From NCBI GenBank assembly GCA_027920525.1, contig CP115858.1:2666001-2730000 (forward strand): 64,000 bases of DNA. Reading direction: 5' to 3'. The notes beneath the pieces are model-generated. The model made no database searches, had not been told where the DNA came from, and was given only the letters and a program-made list of their open reading frames with translations. The DNA comes from Chryseobacterium daecheongense (GTDB taxonomy: Bacteria > Bacteroidota > Bacteroidia > Flavobacteriales > Weeksellaceae). Positions 1 through 8,993 of the stretch are shown here, one piece after another. Numbering within the stretch: the first letter of the stretch is position 1; each line of letters begins with the position of its first letter. The position numbers and the translations under genes were made by a program.

Positions 1-374
1 TTGAATTGAACAAGCATATTCCTAAAGACGCAACGCTTCTTCATATTGCAGATGACTACGGCCAGATTGATATCCTACTTTCTCTTCAACAGGCAAACCG
101 CAAGATATTCAGTTTGATTCCGGATATTGAAAAAAGAGAAATCGCTGATCATAATTATCTCGTTAAAAAAAGAAAAATAAACTATATATCCACAATTTCA
201 GAGATTAATAAAAAGGTTGGTATACTTTTAGTTTCCAGTGAAAACTATGCTTTAAACAGTATTGATCAGCTTCCTGATATTATTATTTTCTTCAATATTA
301 AAAATTTATTGTTTCAAAACGACGAATATAATTTATATTTTAGTTCAGAATCAATTAAAATCTATAAGAGATAA
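1..374 (+). CDS. C-terminal part of a flexirubin-cluster protein (5' truncated by window)
   Basis: The reading frame is open to the left edge, so this is the last ~123 residues of a larger protein whose start lies outside the window. The fragment alternates short hydrophobic strands and helices (for example LLHIADDYGQIDILLSL followed by NRKIFSLIPD), which resembles the nucleotide-binding core of a Rossmann or SAM-methyltransferase-like domain, but without a complete motif. In flavobacterial pigment clusters a large MMPL-type exporter or acyltransferase with such a tail often sits here; that identity is an inference. It is 46 bases upstream of darA and probably in the same operon. Confidence 0.6.
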   Translation, partial: ELNKHIPKDATLLHIADDYGQIDILLSLQQANRKIFSLIPDIEKREIADHNYLVKKRKINYISTISEINKKVGILLVSSENYALNSIDQLPDIIIFFNIKNLLFQNDEYNLYFSSESIKIYKR

Positions 375-419
375 CAGATAAATTATAAAATTATATTTTT
401 GTAAACAATAAAAATTTCC

Positions 420-1334
420 ATGCAGAAGAACATACTTGTCTTATACTATACACAAACGGGCCAATTAGAGGATATTGTAAAGAATATTGCCCAGCCTTTT
501 GAGGATAAAAAGGACGAATATAATGTCACCTATTATAGCATTAAGCTTAAGGAAGACTTCCCTTTTCCATGGCCAGGTGATGTTTTTTTCAATACATTCC
601 CGGAGTCTTATTTACAGATCCCAAGAGAAATCCTTCCTCCGCCCGAAGAAGTATTGAATAAGAAATTCGATCTTATTATTTTCGGGTACCAGGTTTGGTA
701 TTTAACTCCCTCAATTCCAATTATCTCTTTCTTAAAAAGCGGTTATGCGGAAAACATTTTAAAAGACACTCCTGTCGTTACTGTTTCAGGAACCCGAAAT
801 ATGTGGATGCTTTCGCAGGAAAAACTTAAGGTATATTTAAAAAACTTAAATGCAAAACTGGTCGGAAACATTGCATTGGTAGACAGACATGATAATTATA
901 CCAGTGTATTGACTATTTTGCGCTGGTTGACAACTGGAAAAAAAGAAAAATCGGGAATGCTTCCGGCAGCAGGAATTTCCGATGAAGAGATTGCCGGAGC
1001 CGGAAAATACGGTAACATCATCAAAAGGCATTTCGATAATAACCACTATGATAATCTGCAACCTGAACTGGTAAAGAACGGAGCTGTAGAAATCAGACCT
1101 TTTTTAGTAAGGGTGGAAAAAGTAGGGAACAAAATCTTTACTGTATGGTCTAACCTTATTATCAGGAAAAAAGAAAAGCGACCTATGCTTATCAAATTCT
1201 TTAAGGTATATTTGATGGCAGCGATATGGATTATTTCCCCTATTGTTTTAGTTTTTCACATATTGTTGGCACCTCTTTTGAGATCTAAAAGAATGAAAGA
1301 AAAAAAATATTTACAAGGAATAAATTTAAAATAA
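420..1334 (+). CDS. darA: Dialkylresorcinol condensing enzyme DarA
   Basis: This 304-residue protein starts with a flavodoxin-like fold: strand NILVLYY then the phosphate-loop-like TQTGQ at residues 11-15, and a second conserved patch around FGYQVWYLTPS near residue 100. It is recognised as DarA, which together with the ketosynthase DarB joins and aromatises two acyl chains into the dialkylresorcinol half of flexirubins. The last 45 residues hold a strongly hydrophobic hairpin (about residues 262-288) flanked by lysines and arginines, so the protein is probably held at the inner membrane. It is followed after 3 bases by darB. Family identity is firm; the exact chemical step of DarA is less certain. 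Confidence 0.88.
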   Translation: MQKNILVLYYTQTGQLEDIVKNIAQPFEDKKDEYNVTYYSIKLKEDFPFPWPGDVFFNTFPESYLQIPREILPPPEEVLNKKFDLIIFGYQVWYLTPSIPIISFLKSGYAENILKDTPVVTVSGTRNMWMLSQEKLKVYLKNLNAKLVGNIALVDRHDNYTSVLTILRWLTTGKKEKSGMLPAAGISDEEIAGAGKYGNIIKRHFDNNHYDNLQPELVKNGAVEIRPFLVRVEKVGNKIFTVWSNLIIRKKEKRPMLIKFFKVYLMAAIWIISPIVLVFHILLAPLLRSKRMKEKKYLQGINLK

Positions 1335-1337
1335 GAG

Positions 1338-2477
1338 ATGAACGACGTATTTATAACCAAAGCTTCAACATACTTACCCAATGATCCGGTTTCTAATGAT
1401 GAGATGGAAAGCTATCTTGGCTTGGTCAATGACACCCCCTCTAAAGCAAGAGCTTTGATCTTAAGAAATAATCAGATTAAAACAAGATATTACGCTTTAG
1501 ATAAAAACAGCCAACCTACCCATACCAATGCCCAGATCACAGCAAGAGCTGTAGAAGGGTTGTTTGATGAAAATTTCACGAAAGATGATATTCAGTTATT
1601 ATCTTGTGGAACTACTTCTGCAGATCAGATTCAGCCTTCTCATGCTTCGATGGTTCATGGAGAGCTGAATGTGGGAAAATCTATAGAAATCAATACCTCA
1701 ACAGGACTTTGTAATTCAGGAATGAATGCCTTTAATTATGGTTTTCTTTCTGTAAAAGCCGGTGTACGTGATAATGCGGTTTGTGTAGGTTCTGAGAGAT
1801 TTTCGGCCTGGATGACAGCAGATAAATTCAATCACGAAGCAGAAAACCTGAAACTACTGGAGGAAAGACCTATTATTGCTTTTAAAAGAGAATTTTTAAG
1901 ATGGATGCTTTCCGATGGTGCAGGTGCTTTATTATTAGAAAACAAACCAAGGGAAAACAGCATTTCTTTAAAAGTAGAATTCATCGATTTCTATTCTTAT
2001 GCACATGAAATTGAAGCTTGTATGTATTCCGGCTGTGAAAAGCAAGAGGACGGAAGCTTAAAATCATGGGCAGATTATCCATCTGATGAATGGCTGAAGC
2101 AGTCTCTTTTTGCATTAAAGCAGGATACAAAGCTTCTGGATCAATATATATTAGTAAAAGGGGCAGAAAGTTTAAGAGCTTCTTTCGACAAGCACCAGCT
2201 AGACCCTGAAAAAATAGATCACGTCCTGGCACATATTTCATCCGGTTACTTTAAAAATGGGCTTAAGGAAGAATTTGCCAAAAAAGGAATGGATTTCCCA
2301 TGGGAAAAATGGTATTATAACCTTTCCGAAGTAGGAAATATTGGAGCTGGCTCTATTTTCATTGCTTTAGAAGAACTGATGAATTCAGGAAAACTGAAAA
2401 AGGGAGAAAAAGTACTTCTTTGTGTTCCTGAAAGTGGAAGGTTTGCTTACTCCTGTGCATTATTAACGGTTTGCTAA
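1338..2477 (+). CDS. darB: Ketosynthase DarB (KAS III-like)
   Basis: This 379-residue protein is a thiolase-fold beta-ketoacyl-ACP synthase of the KAS III type. The catalytic triad is visible: Cys125 in STGLCNSG, His299 in VLAHISSG, and Asn334 in SEVGNIGAG. In dialkylresorcinol formation DarB condenses a beta-ketoacyl thioester with a second acyl thioester and works with DarA, encoded directly upstream. The stop codon overlaps the next start in a TAATG junction at 2475-2479, so translation of the following dehydratase is likely coupled. Length and triad are normal for the family. Confidence 0.92.
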   Translation: MNDVFITKASTYLPNDPVSNDEMESYLGLVNDTPSKARALILRNNQIKTRYYALDKNSQPTHTNAQITARAVEGLFDENFTKDDIQLLSCGTTSADQIQPSHASMVHGELNVGKSIEINTSTGLCNSGMNAFNYGFLSVKAGVRDNAVCVGSERFSAWMTADKFNHEAENLKLLEERPIIAFKREFLRWMLSDGAGALLLENKPRENSISLKVEFIDFYSYAHEIEACMYSGCEKQEDGSLKSWADYPSDEWLKQSLFALKQDTKLLDQYILVKGAESLRASFDKHQLDPEKIDHVLAHISSGYFKNGLKEEFAKKGMDFPWEKWYYNLSEVGNIGAGSIFIALEELMNSGKLKKGEKVLLCVPESGRFAYSCALLTVC

Positions 2478-2908
2478 TGGAAATCAATCTGCCAACATCT
2501 GATAAAAGTTTTGTGGAAAGTTTAATTCCACAGAGGTTTCCTTTTGTCATGGTGAATGAATTAACTGAATACTCTGAGAATCATTTGGTCTCGGGTTTTA
2601 CGATAAAAGAAGACAATATCTTCTTGCAGGATGGAATATTCCAGGCATCGGGATTGATCGAACATCAGGCTCAAAGCGTAGCTTTGCATACAGGCTATAA
2701 GTATTACCTTTTAGGTAAAGAAGCTCCAACGGGTTATATAGGAGTCATCAAATCTTTTGACGCGGAATCTTTACCCAAACTTGGAGATGAGCTAAAAACA
2801 GAAGTGGCAATCCTCAACGAAGTAATGGGAGTTACATTAGTTAACTGTATTACGAAACTGAACGGACTAACTGTCGCAAGCTCTCAAATGAAAACTGTTG
2901 TAAAATAA
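2477..2908 (+). CDS. Hotdog-fold hydroxyacyl-ACP dehydratase, first of a pair
   Basis: About 143 residues with the hotdog signature of FabZ/ApeP-like dehydratases: PQRFPFVMVNE near residue 18, and the central helix GLIEHQAQSVAL with Glu62 and Gln66. The position-20 residue is Arg rather than the His found in FabZ (PHRxPF), so the catalytic base may be altered. The ATG at 2477 is preferred over an upstream TTG at 2471 because it overlaps the darB stop as TAATG. It probably removes water from hydroxyacyl-ACP during polyene growth, perhaps as a heterodimer with the next gene product. Confidence 0.8.
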   Translation: MEINLPTSDKSFVESLIPQRFPFVMVNELTEYSENHLVSGFTIKEDNIFLQDGIFQASGLIEHQAQSVALHTGYKYYLLGKEAPTGYIGVIKSFDAESLPKLGDELKTEVAILNEVMGVTLVNCITKLNGLTVASSQMKTVVK

Positions 2909-2913
2909 TAGTA

Positions 2914-3354
2914 ATGAAAATTAAGGAAGACAATATCATCAATATCCATAACTTTTTACCTCATCGGGAACCGATGCTGATGGTGGATTATATTCTGGAA
3001 TTAACAGAAGAAAATGTGATTACTTCCTTTCTGATAACAGCAGATAATATCTTTGTTCATAACAATGAACTTGTAGAAGCAGGATTAATCGAAAATTCCG
3101 CACAAACATGCTCCTCTATTGTAGGCCAGAGTTTTTTTGAAGGGCCCGAAATAGAAACAAAAGTGATCGGATTCATTACCAATATTAAAAAAATCGAAGT
3201 CTTTTCATTACCGAAAGTGGGTGATACGATCATTTCGAAGGCATCGCTTATTTCCAAATATGAGAATATATGCAATATCTTCTGCGAAACTTTTAATAAT
3301 GATGAATTATTGATAAGAGCTGAAATCAATCTGTTTATTCAAAAACTATCATAA
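2914..3354 (+). CDS. Hotdog-fold hydroxyacyl-ACP dehydratase, second of a pair
   Basis: 146 residues, homologous to the upstream gene product. It keeps the FabZ-like PHREPMLMVD at residues 16-25 with His17 as the likely base, and the central helix GLIENSAQ with Glu60. The neighbour lacks the His, so the two may divide the active site between them, as in aryl polyene systems that use a dehydratase pair (inference). It lies 5 bases downstream of its partner and 13 bases upstream of a small unknown gene, all in one operon. Confidence 0.8.
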   Translation: MKIKEDNIINIHNFLPHREPMLMVDYILELTEENVITSFLITADNIFVHNNELVEAGLIENSAQTCSSIVGQSFFEGPEIETKVIGFITNIKKIEVFSLPKVGDTIISKASLISKYENICNIFCETFNNDELLIRAEINLFIQKLS

Positions 3355-3367
3355 TAAAAAACAGACT

Positions 3368-3772
3368 ATGAAAAAGCAGGATCTTCCACAGGACGAAAGT
3401 AATCTGAAATCAGCGAACATGACCGAAGTGGTATATGTTACCGATGAAAATGACAATTATACAACAGCAAACAGTATTGGCTGGGAAGCCAAAAAGCTTG
3501 CCCTTGACGAATCCATGGCTCTTATTAATGAGAGGATAGAAGAAGCCCGGCAAAACGTTGCTGCTCAGACCGTAAGTCCCATCATTTATTTCATGGAATT
3601 AAATAAAATGGATATGGCTGTCCTTTCTGCATATGTCGGAATGTGGCAGTGGCGGATAAAAAGACATACCAAACCAAAAGTATTTAGAACACTAAGCGAT
3701 ACTGTGCTGAAAAAATATGCTGATGCATTTGGGATCACAGTAGAAGAATTAAAAAATTTCAATGGAAGATAA
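3368..3772 (+). CDS. Unknown protein with helix-turn-helix-like C-terminus
   Basis: A 134-residue soluble, charged protein that I do not recognise by name. The N-terminal half is polar with a helical stretch (residues 37-60). The C-terminal half, from about residue 78, reads like a helix-turn-helix or Xre-like module: DMAVLSAYVGMWQWRIKRH followed by TLSDTVLKKYADAFGITVEEL. It sits between the dehydratases and the BtrH-like acyltransferase, spaced like an operon member. It could be a regulator or an adaptor of the synthase complex; nothing in the sequence decides this. A small overlapping reading frame starts inside its end. Confidence 0.7.
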   Translation: MKKQDLPQDESNLKSANMTEVVYVTDENDNYTTANSIGWEAKKLALDESMALINERIEEARQNVAAQTVSPIIYFMELNKMDMAVLSAYVGMWQWRIKRHTKPKVFRTLSDTVLKKYADAFGITVEELKNFNGR

Positions 3773-3848
3773 TAAGATAAAGTACATAATTGATACTGAT
3801 TCTATCTTCCCTGAAATAAAAAAATATAAGGATGAAATTGAATTTTGA
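3762..3848 (+). CDS. Possible 28-residue overlapping small ORF
   Basis: An ATG at 3762 opens a frame of 28 codons that ends with TGA at 3846-3848. It begins 11 bases before the stop of the upstream gene and ends 17 bases inside the BtrH-like gene, so it bridges the otherwise untranslated 59-base gap. The peptide is acidic and hydrophilic. It may be a coupling peptide that carries ribosomes to the next start, or chance. No homologue is known to me. Confidence 0.25.
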   Translation: MEDNKIKYIIDTDSIFPEIKKYKDEIEF

Positions 3849-4827
3849 ACACCACCAAACCGCTCATTGCGAAAACGGTGTTGCCTCTAATTTATTACTC
3901 TATAAAGGTATAAAATTAAGCGAACCTATGATTTTCGGAATAGGTTCGGGGTTATTTTTTGTGTATCTGCCTTTCCTAAAAGTAAACTTTGCACCGGGCT
4001 TTAGCTATCGTCCGATGCCAGGTGCTATTTTCAGCAAAGCAGCAAAAAGATTGGGTATTAAAATTAAAAGACAAAAATTCTCAAATCCTAAAGATGCCCA
4101 GGTAGCATTAGAAAAAAACTTAGAGAACAATATCCCTACAGGACTTCAGGTCGGGGTTTTTAACCTTACGTATTTCCCGGAAGAATATAAATTTCATTTT
4201 AATGCGCATAATCTTGTCGTTTACGGAAAGGAAGACGGAAGGTTTCTGATCAGTGATCCTGTAATGGATTACGTAACCACATTATCTGAAGCTGAACTCG
4301 AAAAAGTAAGATATGCAAAGGGAGCATTACCGCCAAAAGGCCACATGTATTATCCCGTTTATATCCCTGAAAACATCCATTTGGAAGAAGCCATAAAAAA
4401 AGGGATTAAAGATACCTGTAAAAATATGCTTGCTCCCGTGCCTCTCATAGGAGTAAAAGCCATGAGATGGGTCGCGAAAAGTATTCCCAAATGGACTGAG
4501 AAAAAAGGAACGAAAGTGACCAACCATTATTTGGGGCAATTAATAAGAATGCAGGAAGAAATAGGAACCGGCGGTGGCGGATTCAGATTTATTTACGGAG
4601 CTTTTTTACAAGAAGCAGCAGAAATTCTTAAGAATGATCAATTAAGGGAGTTGTCAAAAGAAATTACAGCCATAGGTGATCTATGGAGAGACTTTGCTGT
4701 GGATATTGCCCGCGTTTATAAAAACAGGAATTCAAAAAGCAATATTTATCAGGAACTTTCGAAATCAATGCTTCATATAGCAGATCTGGAAGAAGCTTTC
4801 TATAAAAAACTAAGAAAAGCAATCTGA
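3832..4827 (+). CDS. BtrH-like acyltransferase (BtrH_N plus DUF4872)
   Basis: 331 residues. The N-terminal part matches the butirosin BtrH family, an ACP-to-acceptor acyl transfer enzyme with a papain-like Cys-His dyad. Candidate residues are Cys13 in HHQTAHCENG and His126 in FNAHNLVVYG, followed by SDP at 141-143. The C-terminal half (about 180-331) is helical and fits the DUF4872 partner domain. In the pigment pathway it is a good candidate for moving the aryl-polyene chain from its carrier protein to the dialkylresorcinol hydroxyl, but LpxL-like acyltransferases compete for that role. The start at 3832 has the leader AAGGATG. The next gene follows after 1 base. Confidence 0.8.
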   Translation: MKLNFEHHQTAHCENGVASNLLLYKGIKLSEPMIFGIGSGLFFVYLPFLKVNFAPGFSYRPMPGAIFSKAAKRLGIKIKRQKFSNPKDAQVALEKNLENNIPTGLQVGVFNLTYFPEEYKFHFNAHNLVVYGKEDGRFLISDPVMDYVTTLSEAELEKVRYAKGALPPKGHMYYPVYIPENIHLEEAIKKGIKDTCKNMLAPVPLIGVKAMRWVAKSIPKWTEKKGTKVTNHYLGQLIRMQEEIGTGGGGFRFIYGAFLQEAAEILKNDQLRELSKEITAIGDLWRDFAVDIARVYKNRNSKSNIYQELSKSMLHIADLEEAFYKKLRKAI

Positions 4828-4828
4828 T

Positions 4829-5587
4829 ATGGCAGAGCATATTATTGAAATTAAAAATCTTTATAAAAAATACAAGAACTCTGATGAGTTTTCTGTCAAT
4901 GATATTTCTTTAAATATCGACAAAAACGAAATCTATGGAATTCTTGGGCCAAACGGTGCGGGAAAAACGACCCTCATTTCCATGCTTTCGGGACTGATCA
5001 AGCCCACTTCCGGCCAGTTTACCATTAATGGTCTTTCACCACAGAAAAACAGTTTTAAAATAAAGCAGATCATCGGAATAGTTCCTCAGGAATATGCTCT
5101 TTATCCTACCCTTACTGCAAAAGAGAATTTGTTATTCTTTGGAAGCTTATATGGGCTCAAGCATAAAGCACTTCATAAAAGCATTGATGAATCCCTCGAA
5201 ATTATGGGATTATCAAAATTTGCCAATAAAAAGGTAGAACAATTTTCAGGAGGTATGAAACGTCGTTGTAATCTTATTGCAGGAACACTTCACAATCCTA
5301 AAGTCCTTTTCCTGGATGAGCCTACCGTAGGAGTAGATGTACAATCCAAAAAAGTGATCATTGATTTCCTTCAGGAACTCAATAAAAACGGAACCTGTAT
5401 TATTTATACCTCCCACCATCTTTCAGAAGCCGAGGAATTTTGTACAAAAATTGCCATTATCGACAGAGGGAAGATCCATGCTACAGGGACCCCGGAGGAG
5501 CTTGTTGCACAGATAGCTTCCGCCGAAAATCTGGAAGACGTTTTCATTTCATTAACCGGAAAAGAACTAAGAGATGTTGTTGTATAA
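4829..5587 (+). CDS. ABC transporter ATP-binding protein
   Basis: 252 residues with all nucleotide-binding motifs: Walker A GPNGAGKTT at 40-48, Q-loop near residue 87, signature SGGMK at 140-144, Walker B with LFLDEP at 160-165, and the switch His in TSHHLSEAEE. It resembles drug or polysaccharide ABC-2 exporter ATPases. It pairs with the permease encoded next, whose start overlaps its end by 14 bases. A role in moving the pigment or an intermediate out of the cytoplasmic membrane is inferred from location. Confidence 0.93.
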   Translation: MAEHIIEIKNLYKKYKNSDEFSVNDISLNIDKNEIYGILGPNGAGKTTLISMLSGLIKPTSGQFTINGLSPQKNSFKIKQIIGIVPQEYALYPTLTAKENLLFFGSLYGLKHKALHKSIDESLEIMGLSKFANKKVEQFSGGMKRRCNLIAGTLHNPKVLFLDEPTVGVDVQSKKVIIDFLQELNKNGTCIIYTSHHLSEAEEFCTKIAIIDRGKIHATGTPEELVAQIASAENLEDVFISLTGKELRDVVV

Positions 5588-6842
5588 ATTGTGGAGAAGT
5601 TTTATTAAAGAAATCCTTTTATTAAAAAGGGATATCGGAGGGATCGTTATTATTTTTGTGATGCCTTTGCTGCTTATCGTTACGATCACATTGATTCAGG
5701 ATTCGACTTTTAAAAATCTGGAAGGATCCAAAATACCAATCATTTTTATCGATAAAGACAAGTCTGACGTTTCTCAAAATATAAAAAAGGAACTGGAAAA
5801 CAGCAAGACATTTCAGCTTCTGACCCATTACAACGAAAAGTCCGCCCGGGACGCCGTTTTTTCGGGCGAATATCAGATGGCCATTGTCATTCCTGAAGAC
5901 TTAACCAAAAACCTGAATTCAAATATAGAATCCAAAGTTCAGACGATCGTAAGTTCTTTCGGACTGGAAACTGACTCCGCAGCTGTAAAAAAAACAGCTC
6001 CAAAGACAAAAGATATTCATTTATATTTTGATCCTGCAACCAATGCAGGCTTCAAAAACTCCGTGATGAATTCTGTGAATAAAATGATCTTTGAGATTGA
6101 AAATAAAAAAATTTACAAAGCTTTCCAGAATCAGCTCGGAACAACAGAAAACCTGGAGGAAAACAAGAATCTCATCAGCTTTAAAGAGATCACTCCATCG
6201 AAAGGCAATGTGGAGATAATCCCGAATTCTGTTCAGCATAACGTTCCTGCATGGACATTATTTGCTATCTTTTTCATTGTAGTCCCTCTTTCCATCAATC
6301 TGGTTAAAGAAAAAAGCCAGGGCACCAGTGTTAGAGCCAGAGTGAGTCCAACACCTTATTATATTCATATTCTCGGTAAAACATGTACTTATCTGATCAT
6401 TTGTATGATTCAGTTTTTACTGATGGTTGCTGTAGGTATATACCTTTTCCCATACATGAATCTTCCGGCTTTCGATGTGTCGGGAAAAATGTTCCACCTT
6501 ATTGTGGTTACTTTATTTGCCGGGCTTGCCGCTATTGGGTTTGGGGTTTTATTGGGAACCATTGCAGATACTCAGGAACAGTCTGCGCCTTTTGGCGCAA
6601 CATCTGTTGTTGTATTGGCTGCTATTGGTGGAATCTGGGTTCCCGTGTTCCTGATGCCTGAATTTATGCAGCATATGGCCAAGTTCTCACCTATGAACTG
6701 GGGACTTAATGCGTATTACGATATTATTTTAAGAAACAGTGGAATCACCGATATAGCGAAAGAGCTTATTTTATTATTTTTATTTTATATCGCTATGGTC
6801 ACAATTTCTATTTTTTACGAAAGGAAAAAAAATGCAGTCTAA
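5574..6842 (+). CDS. ABC-2 type transporter permease
   Basis: 422 residues with one membrane helix near the N-terminus (about 22-42), a large periplasmic region (45-215), then five hydrophobic segments (about 220-420), the layout of an ABC2_membrane_3 permease. The start at 5574 lies inside the ATPase gene (14-base overlap), which indicates translational coupling. The stop also overlaps the following thioesterase gene by 11 bases. It forms the membrane channel of the putative pigment exporter. Confidence 0.92.
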   Translation: MLLYKLWRSFIKEILLLKRDIGGIVIIFVMPLLLIVTITLIQDSTFKNLEGSKIPIIFIDKDKSDVSQNIKKELENSKTFQLLTHYNEKSARDAVFSGEYQMAIVIPEDLTKNLNSNIESKVQTIVSSFGLETDSAAVKKTAPKTKDIHLYFDPATNAGFKNSVMNSVNKMIFEIENKKIYKAFQNQLGTTENLEENKNLISFKEITPSKGNVEIIPNSVQHNVPAWTLFAIFFIVVPLSINLVKEKSQGTSVRARVSPTPYYIHILGKTCTYLIICMIQFLLMVAVGIYLFPYMNLPAFDVSGKMFHLIVVTLFAGLAAIGFGVLLGTIADTQEQSAPFGATSVVVLAAIGGIWVPVFLMPEFMQHMAKFSPMNWGLNAYYDIILRNSGITDIAKELILLFLFYIAMVTISIFYERKKNAV

Positions 6843-7260
6843 AGAAAAAAATATTACCTTTTCTGAACAAGTCAGAGTAAGATTCAATGAAACAGATCCT
6901 TTGGGAATTGTCTGGCATGGTCATTATATTGTCTATTTTGAAGACGGAAGGGAAGCTTTTGGAAGGGAGCACGGACTTTCGTATCTCGACATCCAGAATG
7001 CCGGTTACCTTACTCCTATTGTAAAAAGCACATGCGAGCATTTTCTTCCCTTAAAATACGGAGAAACCTTCAGGATAGAAACTACTTTTGTGAATTCGGT
7101 TGCGGCAAAACTGATCTTTACTTATGAAATATTCAATCAGGATAATAAACTGGTTTGCAAAGGCGAGACCATTCAGGTATTTTTAGATAATGACGGAAAT
7201 TTATGCCTCTATAATCCCGACTTTTTTCAGAAATGGAAAGATAAAATGAAATTGTCATGA
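6832..7260 (+). CDS. Acyl thioesterase, 4-hydroxybenzoyl-CoA thioesterase (YbgC) family
   Basis: 142 residues with the single-hotdog signature RFNETDPLGIVWHGHYIVY at residues 17-35. Asp22 in TDPLGIV is the expected catalytic aspartate of this family. It probably hydrolyses acyl-ACP or acyl-CoA, either to release a finished chain or to edit stalled intermediates. It overlaps the permease gene upstream and the ketosynthase start downstream (ATGATG region at 7257-7262), so it is a tightly coupled operon member. Confidence 0.88.
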   Translation: MQSKEKNITFSEQVRVRFNETDPLGIVWHGHYIVYFEDGREAFGREHGLSYLDIQNAGYLTPIVKSTCEHFLPLKYGETFRIETTFVNSVAAKLIFTYEIFNQDNKLVCKGETIQVFLDNDGNLCLYNPDFFQKWKDKMKLS

Positions 7261-8390
7261 TGAAGGAGATTTACATAACTGATTATAACTGCGTCACTCC
7301 GCTGGGTATGAACCTCAACGACAATTGGCATGCTCTGTTGCAAAACCAGTCCGGAGTTGCTCAGCATCCAATTTTAGAGAACCAGGAAGCAGTATATGCT
7401 TCAATGGTGGATACTGAAAAATTAAATACAGAATTCAACAGCCATTTTCCCGACCAGAATTTCACCCGATTGGAAAAAATGTTCCTGTTGTGCTTAAAAC
7501 CTTTAATAGAAAGGCACGACATTACTACAGAAACAGCTTTTATATTATCTACCACAAAGGGAAATGTGAGCTTACTAAAGAATCAATCTTCTTTACCAGA
7601 GGGGGCATTTCTTTCTGTCCTGGCACAAAAGATCGCTGATTTTTTTGGATTTAAATCAAAGCCCATTGTTGTTTCTAACGCCTGTGTTTCAGGAGTGATG
7701 GCTATTGGCGTAGCTAAAAACCTGATTCAATCGGGAAATTATAAAGATGCTTTTGTCATTGCAGGTGATGAAATCACGGAGTTTGTTATCTCCGGTTTTA
7801 ACTCTTTTCAGGCTCTGGCAACAGAACCTTGCCAGCCTTATGATAAAAACCGAAACGGAATTAATATCGGAGAGGCTACGGCAGCGGTATATCTAACTGC
7901 CGGGACAATTTCAACCGATCAGTTTAGGTTTAAAATTCTCGGAGATTCTGCTATTAATGATGCTAACCATATTTCAGGTCCCTCAAGAACAGGAGACGGA
8001 CTGTATAAAAGTATCAGGAATGCCATGGCAGAAGCTAAAGTAGCTGTCACTGATATTGATTTTATCTCTGCACACGGAACAGCAACCCTGTATAATGATG
8101 AAATGGAAGCTGTTGCTTTTAACAGAATGGAGCTTCAACATGTCCCTTTGAATAGTATGAAGGGGTTTTACGGACATTGTCTTGGTGCATCGGGATTATT
8201 AGAAAGTATCATTTCAATGGAAAGCGCTTTACACAATACCCTTCTTCCCTCCAAAAACTTTAAAGAGATGGGTGTCTCCCAACCTCTGCATATTATAAAA
8301 GAACAGCAACACTCAGAAATTAAATATATTTTAAAAACCGCTTCAGGTTTTGGAGGATGTAATGCTGCAATTGTTTTAGAAAAATGTTAA
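7257..8390 (+). CDS. Beta-ketoacyl-ACP synthase (KAS I/II type)
   Basis: 377 residues, slightly shorter than FabF. The full Cys-His-His set is present: Cys143 in SNACVSG, His273 in SAHGTAT, His307 in YGHCLGAS. It should catalyse decarboxylative condensation with malonyl-ACP. It overlaps the upstream thioesterase stop by 4 bases. A two-codon start choice (7257 or 7260) is open. It is followed after 10 bases by a truncated ketosynthase-like protein that may be its partner. Confidence 0.9.
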   Translation: MMKEIYITDYNCVTPLGMNLNDNWHALLQNQSGVAQHPILENQEAVYASMVDTEKLNTEFNSHFPDQNFTRLEKMFLLCLKPLIERHDITTETAFILSTTKGNVSLLKNQSSLPEGAFLSVLAQKIADFFGFKSKPIVVSNACVSGVMAIGVAKNLIQSGNYKDAFVIAGDEITEFVISGFNSFQALATEPCQPYDKNRNGINIGEATAAVYLTAGTISTDQFRFKILGDSAINDANHISGPSRTGDGLYKSIRNAMAEAKVAVTDIDFISAHGTATLYNDEMEAVAFNRMELQHVPLNSMKGFYGHCLGASGLLESIISMESALHNTLLPSKNFKEMGVSQPLHIIKEQQHSEIKYILKTASGFGGCNAAIVLEKC

Positions 8391-8400
8391 ACCGGATAAG

Positions 8401-8940
8401 ATGAAGAAAACAGCTGTTTGCACTATAGAAAACTCTACAATTACCATGAACGGGAATATGGTCTTCTCAAATAAGGAAACAACATTTCAGGAGTTTGCTA
8501 AAGAAGCCTACAAGAACCTTGATCTTAATTATCCTAAGTTCCATAAAATGGATCCGCTAAGCAAACTTGCTTTTTTAGCCGCAGAAATGCTTCTGAAAGA
8601 TCAGGATAACAGCAAAACCGCTTTGGTTTTTGCCAATAAATCATCAAGCCTGGATACGGACTTTAAATATCAGGAAAGCATCAATTCCAACGAGAATTAT
8701 TTTCCCAGCCCTGCGGTCTTTGTGTATACATTGCCTAACATTTGTGTAGGAGAAATAAGCATCCGACATAAAATGCAGACTGAAAATGCTTTTTTCGTTT
8801 TAGACGAATTTGATGAAAATTTTTTAAACAATTATGCCCAGCAATTACTGAAGTCCGGAAAAGCAGAAAATGTATTGTGTGGCTGGGTGGAACTATATCA
8901 GGAAAGTTATAAAGCTTTTGTATATTTGCTCGCATTATAA
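8401..8940 (+). CDS. Truncated ketosynthase-like protein, probably non-catalytic
   Basis: 179 residues. The sequence follows the N-terminal half of a ketosynthase ([18 protein letters not shown], then [15 protein letters not shown], then [17 protein letters not shown]) but stops before the His motifs and has no nucleophile Cys in the expected context. Flavobacterial aryl polyene and flexirubin clusters carry such short 3-oxoacyl-ACP-synthase-like proteins. A structural or heterodimer role beside the catalytic ketosynthases is inferred. The frame is intact, so it does not look like a fresh pseudogene. Confidence 0.72.
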   Translation: MKKTAVCTIENSTITMNGNMVFSNKETTFQEFAKEAYKNLDLNYPKFHKMDPLSKLAFLAAEMLLKDQDNSKTALVFANKSSSLDTDFKYQESINSNENYFPSPAVFVYTLPNICVGEISIRHKMQTENAFFVLDEFDENFLNNYAQQLLKSGKAENVLCGWVELYQESYKAFVYLLAL

Positions 8941-8993
8941 AATATCATTGGTAATCTGGCACATTGTTATAGGGTTACCTTAAAATAATAATT

